Source of the DNA: [Clostridium] fimetarium
GTDB taxonomy: Bacteria > Bacillota > Clostridia > Lachnospirales > Lachnospiraceae
Assembly (NCBI RefSeq): GCF_900111235.1
Contig: NZ_FOJI01000001.1
Coordinates: 310,001-374,000, forward strand
Direction: 5' to 3'
Length of the DNA: 64,000 bases
In this document: piece after piece, positions 25,788 through 33,574 of the stretch
How positions within the stretch are numbered: position 1 is the first letter of the stretch
Layout of the letters: every line of letters begins with the position of its first letter
Notes under the pieces: model-generated
The model's database searches: none
Told to the model about the DNA's origin: nothing
Seen by the model: the letters and a program-made list of their open reading frames with translations, nothing else
Translations under genes and position numbers: made by a program

Positions 25788-25943
25788 TTTTGTTATTTGG
25801 TCTTGTCATGAGAGTATTTCTTGCATTTGTAAGGGTAGGAACAGCGTGAGGAGGTGAAGCTTATGCTAGTAGCTGGATTTAAGGAATATTTAAAGAACCG
25901 CAGATTTGTGCAGTATTTCTATAAACTGCAAAAACAGATGATT
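25788..25943 (+). repeat. Right copy of the 156-bp direct repeat
   Basis: Differs from 23756-23911 at one base. It contains the last 19 codons of the small membrane gene (25790-25849) without a start, followed by the 5' part of the short basic-peptide gene. Confidence 0.95.
25790..25849 (+). pseudogene. 3' fragment of the small membrane protein gene
   Basis: Encodes LLFGLVMRVFLAFVRVGTA in frame to TGA, identical to the end of the 23641 gene. No start codon or ribosome binding site; part of the duplicated segment. Confidence 0.75.
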
Positions 25944-25949
25944 TGTTAG
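25863..25949 (+). CDS. 28-aa variant of the basic peptide
   Basis: Shares the first 27 residues with the 43-aa peptide at 23831, then ends in Cys and TAG. GAGGAGGTG precedes it. It may be the truncated or the original form, depending on which repeat copy is ancestral. Confidence 0.4.
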   Translation: MLVAGFKEYLKNRRFVQYFYKLQKQMIC

Positions 25950-26037
25950 GAGGATGAATATGCATTTTATACGGGACAAACCATAGGTTGTCTCCGTGTA
26001 ACCGAATAGAAAGTCTAAGGACTTCCAACTGTATAGT

Positions 26038-26095
26038 GGATAGGTTTGAAACGGAAAACAACCAAGCCTATCCCTTATAGAAGGAGTGGATAGGC
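26038..26095 (+). promoter_or_regulatory. Competing-stem leader before pilin copy 1
   Basis: CCTATCC (within 26063-26073) can pair upstream with GGATAGGTTTG (26038-26048, 11 bp with one wobble) or downstream with GGATAGG (26088-26094). A terminator follows at 26102. This resembles an attenuator with alternative folds. Confidence 0.35.
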
Positions 26096-26101
26096 GTCGT
26101 A

Positions 26102-26129
26102 AACAGCTTGAAATATAGCTGTTTTTTTA
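26102..26129 (+). terminator. Terminator upstream of pilin copy 1
   Basis: AACAGCT-TGAAATAT-AGCTGTT (26102-26123) followed by TTTTTATT. Confidence 0.8.
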
Positions 26130-26172
26130 TTACCCATAATCATAACAAATTAGAAAGAATGAGGATTAGAAA

Positions 26173-26343
26173 ATGAAAGAGATTTTTGAACAGTATGGAT
26201 CAGTAATTATTGCAGCAGTAGCAATTAGCGCATTAGTGGCCATCATCGTAATGCTTTTAGCAACAGATGGAGTAGTAGCAAACTCCTTTAAGAACTTGAT
26301 CGACAGCTTCTTTAACAGAGCAGCAAGCACGATTACTGGTTAA
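26173..26343 (+). CDS. Small pilin-like membrane protein, copy 1
   Basis: 56 aa: short polar N-terminus MKEIFEQYG, one long hydrophobic helix (about 10-31), polar C-terminus (FKNLIDSFFNRAA). The size and layout resemble Flp/Tad-type mini-pilins but with no obvious prepilin peptidase site. The encoded protein is identical to the one at 29206, although the genes differ at ten synonymous positions. Three further genes downstream begin with related sequences. The start is fixed by GAGGATTAG before the ATG. Confidence 0.6.
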   Translation: MKEIFEQYGSVIIAAVAISALVAIIVMLLATDGVVANSFKNLIDSFFNRAASTITG

Positions 26344-26380
26344 TTAAGTACGTTAGTAAGTATATGATATATATATATTT

Positions 26381-26411
26381 CACCAAGAGGATATAACATC
26401 CCCTCTTGGTG
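26381..26411 (+). terminator. Hairpin after pilin copy 1
   Basis: CACCAAGAGG pairs perfectly with CCTCTTGGTG (10 bp, 11-base loop). There is no T tract, so it may protect the mRNA end rather than terminate. Confidence 0.55.
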
Positions 26412-26530
26412 TAGATAAGAATCAAAAGATGAGTGCATCAGATAATAGATAGAATTTGACGAAATGTTAAAAAACATGTACAATGATGTTGACAACGTGC
26501 TTAATGTCGTTGAAGCAAAGGAGAAATTTT

Positions 26531-26788
26531 ATGTTTGATGTTAATGAATTATTAGAAGAAGCTATCAAAGAAACTGATAATTTGGAAGATGAAGAGATTT
26601 TCCTTGTGAAAGATTTGTTTAAAGGGTATGTTTGGAATCGAATAGAGGTAAAAGACAGACTCCTATTAGGCACCTTATTCATAAACTATGTTCATAAAGG
26701 AAAAAGTAATTTATGTGCAATTGAAAAAACATCATCCCATCAGCAGCAATACAGAAAAAATATCGATTTACAGACTAAAATACAATAA
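26531..26788 (+). CDS. DUF1413-like small protein
   Basis: 85 aa from the ATG at 26531 (AAGGAG 26518-26523); the frame is open from 26483 but without a ribosome binding site there. The core (EDEEIFLVKDLFKGYVWNRI, then LLLGTLFINYV) matches the DUF1413 pattern, a short domain of unknown, probably DNA- or protein-binding, function. It is the first gene of the second cargo insert, 17 bases before the DUF1538 gene. Confidence 0.6.
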   Translation: MFDVNELLEEAIKETDNLEDEEIFLVKDLFKGYVWNRIEVKDRLLLGTLFINYVHKGKSNLCAIEKTSSHQQQYRKNIDLQTKIQ

Positions 26789-26805
26789 GAAAGGAAGAAA
26801 AATAT

Positions 26806-28296
26806 TTGGGTGTATTCGTTACGAAATTAAAAGAAGTTTTATCTTCAGTTCTCCCTATCACAATAATTGTACTAATACTGAATTTTACTTTAACGCCTCT
26901 TGAGACACCATTAATAATTAGGTTTCTAATTGGTGCAGCATTCATTATCTTTGGATTAACAATATTTTTAATGGGAGTAGATATTGGAATTACTCCCATT
27001 GGTAATAACATGGGGGCAACAGTTGTAAGGACGAACAAGTTATGGTTCGTAGCCATTGCTGGATTAATACTTGGGTTCTTCATATCTGTTGCTGAACCTG
27101 ATCTTCATATCTTGGCAGGACAGGTTGATTCTGTTACCTCAGGTCTGATATCAAAAGGAAGCATTGTGGTTGTAGTTTCAATAGGTATTGCTATTATGCT
27201 TGCGATAGGCCTTATAAGAATTGTCTTTAATTTTCCATTGTACAAGTTATTAACAATTATATATGGTTTTATTTTTGTTCTTGCTTTTTTATGCTCACCG
27301 GAGTTCTTGGCAATCTCATTTGATGCATCTGGTGCTACAACTGGAGCTTTAACAGTTCCATTTATTTTAGCACTTGCAATGGGTGTATCAAAAATGAAAA
27401 AAGACAGTAAAGCATCCGAAAAGGATAGTTTTGGATTAGTTGCTATTGCATCAACCGGAGCAATCTTATCGGTTATGTTGATGAGTATTATATCATCAAC
27501 GGACGAAATAACAGGCAGTCTTGAACAAGAAAATGTGTCAGATTTGATAATTTATCCGTTTATTCATGAGATACCGAAGATAGCTGGAGAAATAGTCATT
27601 GCATTATTTCCTGTTTTAGTACTATTTTTAATCTTTCAAAAAACCTCTTTCAAGTTATCAAAGAGGGAAGTTCGAAAAATTCTATTTGGAATATTGTTTA
27701 CATTTATTGGATTGGTGTTGTTTCTAGTGGGTGTCAATGCTGGTTTTATGGATGTTGGGACAGCTGTTGGATATAGCGTTGCTTCATTGGATAATAAATT
27801 ATATGTTGTACTTGTAGGATTCATATTGGGTGTAGTTACTATACTTGCAGAACCGGCAGTATATGTATTGACACATCAGATAGAGGATGTTACTAGTGGA
27901 TATGTAAGGAGAAAAGTCGTAATGTTTACGTTGGCAATCGGAGTTGGCATTGCTGTTGCATTATCGATGATTAGAATTCTTATTCCCGAGTTACAGTTAT
28001 GGCAGTATCTATTACCAGGATATATTATTTCTATAGCAATGACTTACTTTGTACCTAAGCTTTTCGTAGGTATTGCATTTGATTCTGGTGGTGTAGCATC
28101 TGGACCTATGACTGCTACCTTTATTTTGGCATATGCGCAAGGCGCAGCCGAATCAATTGAAGGCGCAAATGTTTTGGTAGATGGATTTGGAATGATTGCA
28201 ATGGTTGCTATGACACCTTTAATTGCGTTACAGATATTAGGCTTTATATTTAAGTTGAAATCTAAGAAAGGAGGACTTGAAAGCAATGGAGAATAA
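26806..28296 (+). CDS. DUF1538 family membrane protein, probable transporter
   Basis: 496 aa with about twelve hydrophobic segments in two homologous halves. Each half has MGVDIG/VGVNAG, a LGFFISVAEPDL / LGVVTILAEPAV element, and FDASGATTG / FDSGGVASG, the conserved, possibly ion-binding loops. DUF1538 proteins are uncharacterised membrane proteins often next to P-II-like genes, as here, which suggests a transporter controlled by a P-II-type sensor. Start TTG at 26806 with AAGGAAG upstream. The next gene overlaps its end by 11 bases. Confidence 0.8.
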   Translation: MGVFVTKLKEVLSSVLPITIIVLILNFTLTPLETPLIIRFLIGAAFIIFGLTIFLMGVDIGITPIGNNMGATVVRTNKLWFVAIAGLILGFFISVAEPDLHILAGQVDSVTSGLISKGSIVVVVSIGIAIMLAIGLIRIVFNFPLYKLLTIIYGFIFVLAFLCSPEFLAISFDASGATTGALTVPFILALAMGVSKMKKDSKASEKDSFGLVAIASTGAILSVMLMSIISSTDEITGSLEQENVSDLIIYPFIHEIPKIAGEIVIALFPVLVLFLIFQKTSFKLSKREVRKILFGILFTFIGLVLFLVGVNAGFMDVGTAVGYSVASLDNKLYVVLVGFILGVVTILAEPAVYVLTHQIEDVTSGYVRRKVVMFTLAIGVGIAVALSMIRILIPELQLWQYLLPGYIISIAMTYFVPKLFVGIAFDSGGVASGPMTATFILAYAQGAAESIEGANVLVDGFGMIAMVAMTPLIALQILGFIFKLKSKKGGLESNGE

Positions 28297-28954
28297 TAGG
28301 GATATTGTAGAGATTGAGTTGATTTGCGTAATTGTTAATTTTGGACTGGGGAGTAAGATTCTGAAAACAGCCAAACATCATGGAATACATGGTGGAACAA
28401 TAACAATAGCAAAAGGAACTGTGCAAAACAAAATTTGGGATTATATAGGTCTTTCTGATATAAGAAAAGAAATATTATATATGGTTGCTGATAAAGAAAC
28501 AGCATATCAAGCGTTAGAATTAATAAATCATGAATATAAATTTGACAAACCAAACCATGGCATAGCATTTACAACTTCAATTTGTGCTGCGTTAGGAACA
28601 AGGAGCTATAAATGCGAGTATATGAAAAGTGAAAGAGGTGAAGATATAACAATGTATCAAGTGATTACAAGTATCGTTGATAAAGGGAAAGCAGAAGATG
28701 TTATTGAAGCAGCAAGCAAAGCAGGCTCAAAAGGTGGTACGATTGTAAACGGAAGAGGTTCGGGTATACATGAAACAAGTAAACTATTTTCTATGGATAT
28801 AGAACCAGAAAAAGAAATTGTAATTATTCTTTCGGAAATAAGTATGACAGAAGCAATTGTAGCATCAATTAGAGAAACATTGAATGTTGATGTACCGGGA
28901 AAGGGTATTATTTATATTCAGGATACAAATAAAACCTATGGTATCTATAAATAG
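28286..28954 (+). CDS. Double-domain P-II-like regulatory protein
   Basis: 222 aa from the ATG at 28286 (AAAGGAGG 28268-28275). Two P-II-like ferredoxin folds in tandem: the first about 8-100 (ILKTAKHHGIHGGTITIAKG), the second about 112-218 (VIEAASKAGSKGGTIVNGRG, then VPGKGIIYI). P-II proteins sense nucleotides and 2-oxoglutarate or other small ligands and gate membrane transporters. The pairing with DUF1538 supports that role. The T-loop Tyr of classical GlnB is not evident, so this is an atypical P-II. Confidence 0.8.
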   Translation: MENNRDIVEIELICVIVNFGLGSKILKTAKHHGIHGGTITIAKGTVQNKIWDYIGLSDIRKEILYMVADKETAYQALELINHEYKFDKPNHGIAFTTSICAALGTRSYKCEYMKSERGEDITMYQVITSIVDKGKAEDVIEAASKAGSKGGTIVNGRGSGIHETSKLFSMDIEPEKEIVIILSEISMTEAIVASIRETLNVDVPGKGIIYIQDTNKTYGIYK

Positions 28955-29002
28955 TATTAAAGGGAGTTTCTATATATTGAATGGAATTAAAGAAGAAATA
29001 AG

Positions 29003-29170
29003 CGGGATAGAGCTGAAAACTAGAGATATCCCGTGAAAACTGAATAAGTAGATTTGAAAAAGTGGAGGGTAAGCGAACAGTCTGCTAATCCACTTTTGTA
29101 TGGATTGAAAAAATGAACTCATTGAATAGTAACTTAAAAATAGACAGGCCAGTTTGGTACTGTCTATTTT
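29003..29170 (+). promoter_or_regulatory. Three consecutive hairpins in the leader of pilin copy 2
   Basis: CGGGATA/TATCCCG (29003-29033), AAAAGTGGA/TCCACTTTT (about 29058-29097), and AAAATAGACAG/CTGTCTATTTT (29137-29170, followed by G-rich then A-rich sequence). Each has a terminator-like shape. The leader of pilin copy 1 also has stems, so pilin expression is probably attenuated. Confidence 0.5.
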
Positions 29171-29205
29171 GTTGCTCAAAATATATGTATTTGGAGGATA
29201 TTTTT

Positions 29206-29376
29206 ATGAAAGAGATTTTTGAACAGTATGGATCAGTAATTATTGCGGCAGTAGCAATCAGCGCATTAGTAGCAATCATCGTGATGCTTTTAGCAACAGA
29301 TGGAGTAGTAGCAAATTCCTTTAAGAACCTGATCGACAGCTTCTTTAACAGAGCAGCTAGTACGATTACAGGTTAA
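29206..29376 (+). CDS. Small pilin-like membrane protein, copy 2
   Basis: 56 aa with the same protein sequence as copy 1 at 26173. GGAGG (29193-29197) fixes the ATG at 29206; the longer in-frame extension from 29113 has no ribosome binding site and covers the leader hairpins. It lies directly before the CpaF-type ATPase gene, so this is probably the ancestral position and the gene likely encodes the major pilin of the cassette. Confidence 0.65.
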   Translation: MKEIFEQYGSVIIAAVAISALVAIIVMLLATDGVVANSFKNLIDSFFNRAASTITG

Positions 29377-29414
29377 TCTATCAGATCAGATAGTTTATCG
29401 AAAAAATCACACAG

Positions 29415-29435
29415 AGAGGGGATAAGTTCCCCTCT
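29415..29435 (+). terminator. Hairpin between pilin and ATPase genes
   Basis: AGAGGGG-ATAAGTT-CCCCTCT, 7 bp, without a T tract. It may lower ATPase expression relative to the abundant pilin or block exonucleases. Confidence 0.45.
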
Positions 29436-29449
29436 TGGAAAGGAGTTTT

Positions 29450-30493
29450 ATGGAACGTACAATAAAATGGGAATTGGTACCCGCACATTTTGGACCGCTT
29501 TGGTCCTATGTGGAAGATGATGAAATCACAGACATTGATTTTAATGGCAGAGACTTGTGGATTACCAATACTGCAAATGAAAGAATTAAAGTGGAGGAAC
29601 ACGGTGTTACAAGAGAGTTTATTGAGAAGTTCAGCCATTATATTGCCAACAACGTAAGTAAGGCATTTAACAAGGTGGAAAATCTGTTAGAAGCAGATAC
29701 GGATACTCTTAGAATCAGCATTGTCCATGAATCCTCTGCGATTTCAGGAAGATCAGTTTGTATCAGAAAAACACTTCCAACTGTCCGAATGACCAGGGAG
29801 AGCATGATTACCGACGGATATTGTAGCGAGGAGATATTGGAGCTACTTACAAACTGTGTGAAAGCACGTATGAATTTTGTGTTCTGTGGAGAACCGGGAG
29901 TTGGAAAAACAGAAGGAATTAAATTCTTTTCTCAGTATATTTCAGAAAGTGAAAGAGTGATTACCATAGAGGATACACCGGAACTTCATTATCGTGAGAT
30001 TAACCCAGACAAAGATTGTGTGGAACTAATGGTATCAGAAGGATTTGGATACACAAAGGCAATTAAGACAAGTCTACGCCAGAATCCAAAGTGGTTGATG
30101 TTATCGGAAGCAAGATCTGTGGAAGTAAAATATCTGCTGGAGAGTTTATCTACAGGGATTCGAGGATTTACCACCATTCATACGGATGATGTAAGAAAGA
30201 TACCAGATCGAATCTTGAACATGCTTGAGAGTAGGATGGATGCTGACCGAATGGAAAATGATATTTATATGTTTATTGATGTAGGAATCTTAATACGCAA
30301 GAAGCAAATGGAGGATGGAAAGGTACACAGATATATTGACCAGGTTTGCTTCTTTTACAGAGAAGATGGTAAAAATATAACTTTTCCAGCGGTTTTGAAT
30401 GGTAAGCTTGTAGAAAAAAATCTTCCAAATCCGGTACTTGAGAAATTTGAACGTATGGAAATCTTACCATTTACCTGTAAAGGAGGGAACTGA
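29450..30493 (+). CDS. CpaF/TadA-type secretion ATPase
   Basis: 347 aa from the ATG at 29450 (AAAGGAG just upstream). Hexameric ATPases of this family power assembly of Tad/Flp or type IV pili. Visible motifs: an N-terminal ligand-binding-like domain, Walker A GEPGVGKTEG (about 147-156), Asp box ITIEDTPELHY, Walker-B region WLMLSEARS, and the His box GIRGFTTIHTDD. It is shorter than chromosomal CpaF (about 400-450 aa). The T2SF partner starts two bases after its stop. Confidence 0.85.
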   Translation: MERTIKWELVPAHFGPLWSYVEDDEITDIDFNGRDLWITNTANERIKVEEHGVTREFIEKFSHYIANNVSKAFNKVENLLEADTDTLRISIVHESSAISGRSVCIRKTLPTVRMTRESMITDGYCSEEILELLTNCVKARMNFVFCGEPGVGKTEGIKFFSQYISESERVITIEDTPELHYREINPDKDCVELMVSEGFGYTKAIKTSLRQNPKWLMLSEARSVEVKYLLESLSTGIRGFTTIHTDDVRKIPDRILNMLESRMDADRMENDIYMFIDVGILIRKKQMEDGKVHRYIDQVCFFYREDGKNITFPAVLNGKLVEKNLPNPVLEKFERMEILPFTCKGGN

Positions 30494-30495
30494 TT

Positions 30496-31980
30496 ATGAA
30501 GAAAAAGAGTGGAATTAAGTATCTCAGATACCGAAATCTGACTCAAGAGTTAGCAAAGTACGGGTATGAGTATACACCGAAAAAAGCCCTGTTTGCATAT
30601 GGAATGATTGTTCTAGTGGCAGCCATTTTTGGACTGTTATATAAACTGGAGCTGCCATATATTGCGGCAATCGGGATCATCGGTGTGATTTTTTCTCCAA
30701 TGGTCATCTTACAGACGATGAAGGGCAGATACCATACCACCATGTTTACCTTGGCAAATAACTACATGGAGCAGTTCTTGTATTCTTTTAAGAGAAACGG
30801 AACGGTGCTGAATGCTTTAATAGAGACAGCAACAATTTTTGATGAAGGAATATTTCATGAAGCTTTAGAGAGAGCCATAGAGCATATTCGGTATACAACG
30901 GACAGCGAAGATCCTGAGAGAGAAGCATTAGATATAGTAGGAGAATTTTTTCACTGTGAGAGAATCGATGCAATACACTCCTTTGTTATTGGTGCCCAGA
31001 GACGAGGTGGAGATGCAGGAGGAAGCATTGTATTACTTGCGAAGAATAGAGCAATGTGGGCGGAACGAGTAATGAATCTTCAGAAAGAATTTCAGATTGT
31101 AAAGCGAAATATTATGATTGCTCTGGTTGCTACAATGCTCATTTGTATACTTCCACTTTATCTACTTGGTGGGGATTTGGATATTAGTTCAATTCCACTT
31201 TGCCAGATATCTGCGGTAGTACTAATTGGAATCTGTATGCTGATTTATGTGAAAGCAGATAAGAAACTTTGCAGAAGCTGGATTGAGAAAGAAGTGGATA
31301 GCACCGGAATGGATAAAAAATATCTTCAGGTCAGAGATTATGATGAAGTAAAGGAAGCGAAGAGCAGCCAGAAGATGGCAATTATTCCAGTCATTCTTTT
31401 TATCGGTGCTTTTATCTATTTTAAAAATATTGCAGTCTTGGTAGCTGGAGTTGTTGTGGTGTTGTTCTTCTTAAATCAACATAAAATCGGTCATAGTCTT
31501 GCTATGAAAAAGGTGGCAAGGGAGATTGAAAAGCAGTTTCCAAACTGGTTGATGGAAGTGGCTTTATTGTTACAGACAGACAATGTTCAGATGGCAATCC
31601 GTAAATCCATGGATAGTGCACCAGAGGTATTGGTGTATGCATTGGAAGATTTGATTTATCAGTTAGAGGAAGATCCGAATGCCATTGAACCGTATCACAG
31701 ATTTTTGAAAGAATATCGCAACCCTGATGTGCAGTCAGCAATGAAAATGTTATATGCACTTTCCAGTGGAAATGCTGGAGATGTTACAAAGCAGGTAGAG
31801 GAATTGATTGACCGTAACAATGCAATGATGGATAAGGCAGAAAAGTTAGAGCAGGAAGATAAGATTGCCGGAATGAAGGTATATATCTTACTACCGTCCT
31901 TATTAGCTTCGTTTAAGTTGATGGTGGATATGGCACTACTATTAGTAGTGTTCCTTCAAAACCTGACCTTTGGAATGTAG
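30496..31980 (+). CDS. TadB/TadC-like T2SF-domain inner-membrane platform protein
   Basis: 494 aa. Hydrophobic segments occur near 32-75, 215-255, 295-335 and 465-490, separated by cytoplasmic helical domains in the T2SF pattern (for example EQFLYSFKRNGTVLNALIET and the later LMEVALLLQTDNVQMAIRKS). It appears to hold two T2SF-like halves, as TadB plus TadC would, in one chain. It would form the membrane platform on which the ATPase acts. GGAGGG precedes the ATG. Confidence 0.75.
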   Translation: MKKKSGIKYLRYRNLTQELAKYGYEYTPKKALFAYGMIVLVAAIFGLLYKLELPYIAAIGIIGVIFSPMVILQTMKGRYHTTMFTLANNYMEQFLYSFKRNGTVLNALIETATIFDEGIFHEALERAIEHIRYTTDSEDPEREALDIVGEFFHCERIDAIHSFVIGAQRRGGDAGGSIVLLAKNRAMWAERVMNLQKEFQIVKRNIMIALVATMLICILPLYLLGGDLDISSIPLCQISAVVLIGICMLIYVKADKKLCRSWIEKEVDSTGMDKKYLQVRDYDEVKEAKSSQKMAIIPVILFIGAFIYFKNIAVLVAGVVVVLFFLNQHKIGHSLAMKKVAREIEKQFPNWLMEVALLLQTDNVQMAIRKSMDSAPEVLVYALEDLIYQLEEDPNAIEPYHRFLKEYRNPDVQSAMKMLYALSSGNAGDVTKQVEELIDRNNAMMDKAEKLEQEDKIAGMKVYILLPSLLASFKLMVDMALLLVVFLQNLTFGM

Positions 31981-31992
31981 GAGGGAAAGATT

Positions 31993-32334
31993 ATGAGTAC
32001 AACGATAAAGACGTATGTGGGCATTTTCATACTCCTGTTATCCGTGTTTTCTATGGCGGGAGTGATGTCAGCCTGTATTGATGCAAATAATGCAAGGGAC
32101 TTTCATGCTTCTGTAATGGCAGAGATAGAAGATTCCAATTTTGCGCCAAGTGTTATCAGTGCATGTAAAGCACAAGCAGAAAATGCAGGATATGAATTGT
32201 TAATTGACAGTAACAGCATAGTCAAAGATGAAGATGGGAAACCAACTCTGATGGAAGTAATCTTAAAATATGAATATCATATTGATTTCTTTGGAGTGGT
32301 AAGTTCTCAGCAGATTCGCGGATTTGCAAGATAG
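31993..32334 (+). CDS. TadE-like minor pseudopilin
   Basis: 113 aa. One N-terminal hydrophobic segment (about 8-28, VGIFILLLSVFSMAGVM) leads into an extracytoplasmic domain of about 80 residues ending in strands (LKYEYHIDFFGVVSSQQIRG). The shape fits TadE/minor pilins. It is similar in plan to the product at 33157. Confidence 0.5.
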   Translation: MSTTIKTYVGIFILLLSVFSMAGVMSACIDANNARDFHASVMAEIEDSNFAPSVISACKAQAENAGYELLIDSNSIVKDEDGKPTLMEVILKYEYHIDFFGVVSSQQIRGFAR

Positions 32335-32348
32335 AGGAGGCGGAGACG

Positions 32349-32453
32349 ATGAAGTTAATTATGGAGCAGTTTGGAAGTAGCATTATTTATGCGATTGCAG
32401 GAAGTGGAATGGCAGCAATTCTGATTGGTTTTTTAAAAGTAATCAGTAGTTAG
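32349..32453 (+). CDS. 34-aa mini-pilin-like peptide
   Basis: MKLIMEQFGSSIIYAIAGSG then a hydrophobic helix to LKVISS. GGAGG precedes by a good distance. The N-terminus repeats the MKxIxEQxG pattern of the 56-aa pilins. Confidence 0.55.
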   Translation: MKLIMEQFGSSIIYAIAGSGMAAILIGFLKVISS

Positions 32454-32462
32454 GAGGAAAGG

Positions 32463-32615
32463 ATGCAAGAAATATTTGAAGAATATGGAGAGTTTATAAT
32501 TGAAGCAATCAGTGGTGTGCTTTTACTTGGAATACTTGCTCTTTTCTTTTTAGGAACGCCAATGAACACAATGATACAGAAATTTATCACGAGTGTGTTA
32601 GGAGGCGGTATGTAA
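32463..32615 (+). CDS. 50-aa mini-pilin-like protein
   Basis: Starts MQEIFEEYGEFIIEAIS, followed by a hydrophobic helix (GVLLLGILALFFLG) and a short polar tail. AGGAGGAAAGG lies just upstream. Same family pattern as the 56-aa pilins; the next gene starts one base after its stop. Confidence 0.6.
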   Translation: MQEIFEEYGEFIIEAISGVLLLGILALFFLGTPMNTMIQKFITSVLGGGM

Positions 32616-32616
32616 G

Positions 32617-33153
32617 ATGAAAGTGATATTTCAGGAGTTTGGAACAGCAATCATAGCAATCATCACAGCCGTTCTTGTTATTGGAATTCTATTTGGAATT
32701 TCGGTATCCGGTAGGCATGGAATTCTAGAAATTGCAGGTGCAGCAACAAACAAAGAAGAGGTTAATTATACTTCTTACAGTGACTTTGATTCAGTAGTTA
32801 CATGGCATAATCGGACAAAACCGGTTGCTGGATATACAGCAACTTTCGGAAGATTCTTTGCAATTGAAAATGCAAGTTTTCTAGAGCGATATTATGCAAA
32901 GGATATGGAAGGCAGTATATATCCAATGGATGAAGTAATCATTGCAAAGTTGTTTACAAATAATATGTTTGGTAAAATATTAGATATCAGAAAAGCAGAT
33001 GGAACAAGTGTTATGAGTGCTTATTCAGAGGCTAATGGAAGTATCCGCTTTCCAAGTGCAGGAGTCTATGATGTCTATTTCCAGATCAGAGACAGAGAAA
33101 ATCTGACCAGTGTCTGGAAGATTCCGATTGCTGTGGATGAGAGGAGGAATTAG
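32617..33153 (+). CDS. Pilin-like protein with extracellular domain
   Basis: 178 aa. Begins MKVIFQEFGTAIIAIIT, the same N-terminal pattern as the mini-pilins, with a hydrophobic helix to about residue 30. An extracytoplasmic domain of about 145 residues follows, ending in a beta-rich stretch (SAGVYDVYFQIRDREN, like an Ig-type edge). It may be the tip or adhesive minor pilin. Confidence 0.55.
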   Translation: MKVIFQEFGTAIIAIITAVLVIGILFGISVSGRHGILEIAGAATNKEEVNYTSYSDFDSVVTWHNRTKPVAGYTATFGRFFAIENASFLERYYAKDMEGSIYPMDEVIIAKLFTNNMFGKILDIRKADGTSVMSAYSEANGSIRFPSAGVYDVYFQIRDRENLTSVWKIPIAVDERRN

Positions 33154-33156
33154 CCG

Positions 33157-33555
33157 ATGAAGAGTGTATTTTTAGGATTTGGAATTACGATTTGTTCTAT
33201 TATATCAATTGTTATCGTCATGACTCTTTGTGGTACGAATATGAGGCAGAATGAGTTGAATAGGTCAGTTGATAGTGCAATAAAGGATACGGTGGAGAAT
33301 CAGTTTGATGACACAACCTATTCTGTAAATAGCAATGATGAGTTTGTGGCTGATTTTATGGAAGCTTTGTTAGTACAGATTAATTCGGATTGTTCCGTGG
33401 TAGTAAATGTACTGGATGTAGATTATCAAAAGGGTCTATTATCCGTTGAAGTGATTGAAAAATATATACATCCCATTGGAACAGAAGGGAAAGTTTCTGT
33501 AAAGCGAACGGTAATTATGGAGCAATACACTGTGCCAATTGGTGGGGCAAGATGA
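33157..33555 (+). CDS. TadE/TadF-like pseudopilin
   Basis: 132 aa. MKSVFLGFGITICSIISIVI opens a single hydrophobic segment, followed by an about 100-residue external domain. The pattern fits a minor pseudopilin. It is three bases after the previous stop, within a tightly packed operon. Confidence 0.5.
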   Translation: MKSVFLGFGITICSIISIVIVMTLCGTNMRQNELNRSVDSAIKDTVENQFDDTTYSVNSNDEFVADFMEALLVQINSDCSVVVNVLDVDYQKGLLSVEVIEKYIHPIGTEGKVSVKRTVIMEQYTVPIGGAR

Positions 33556-33574
33556 AATTAGAAGGAGGATTTGG

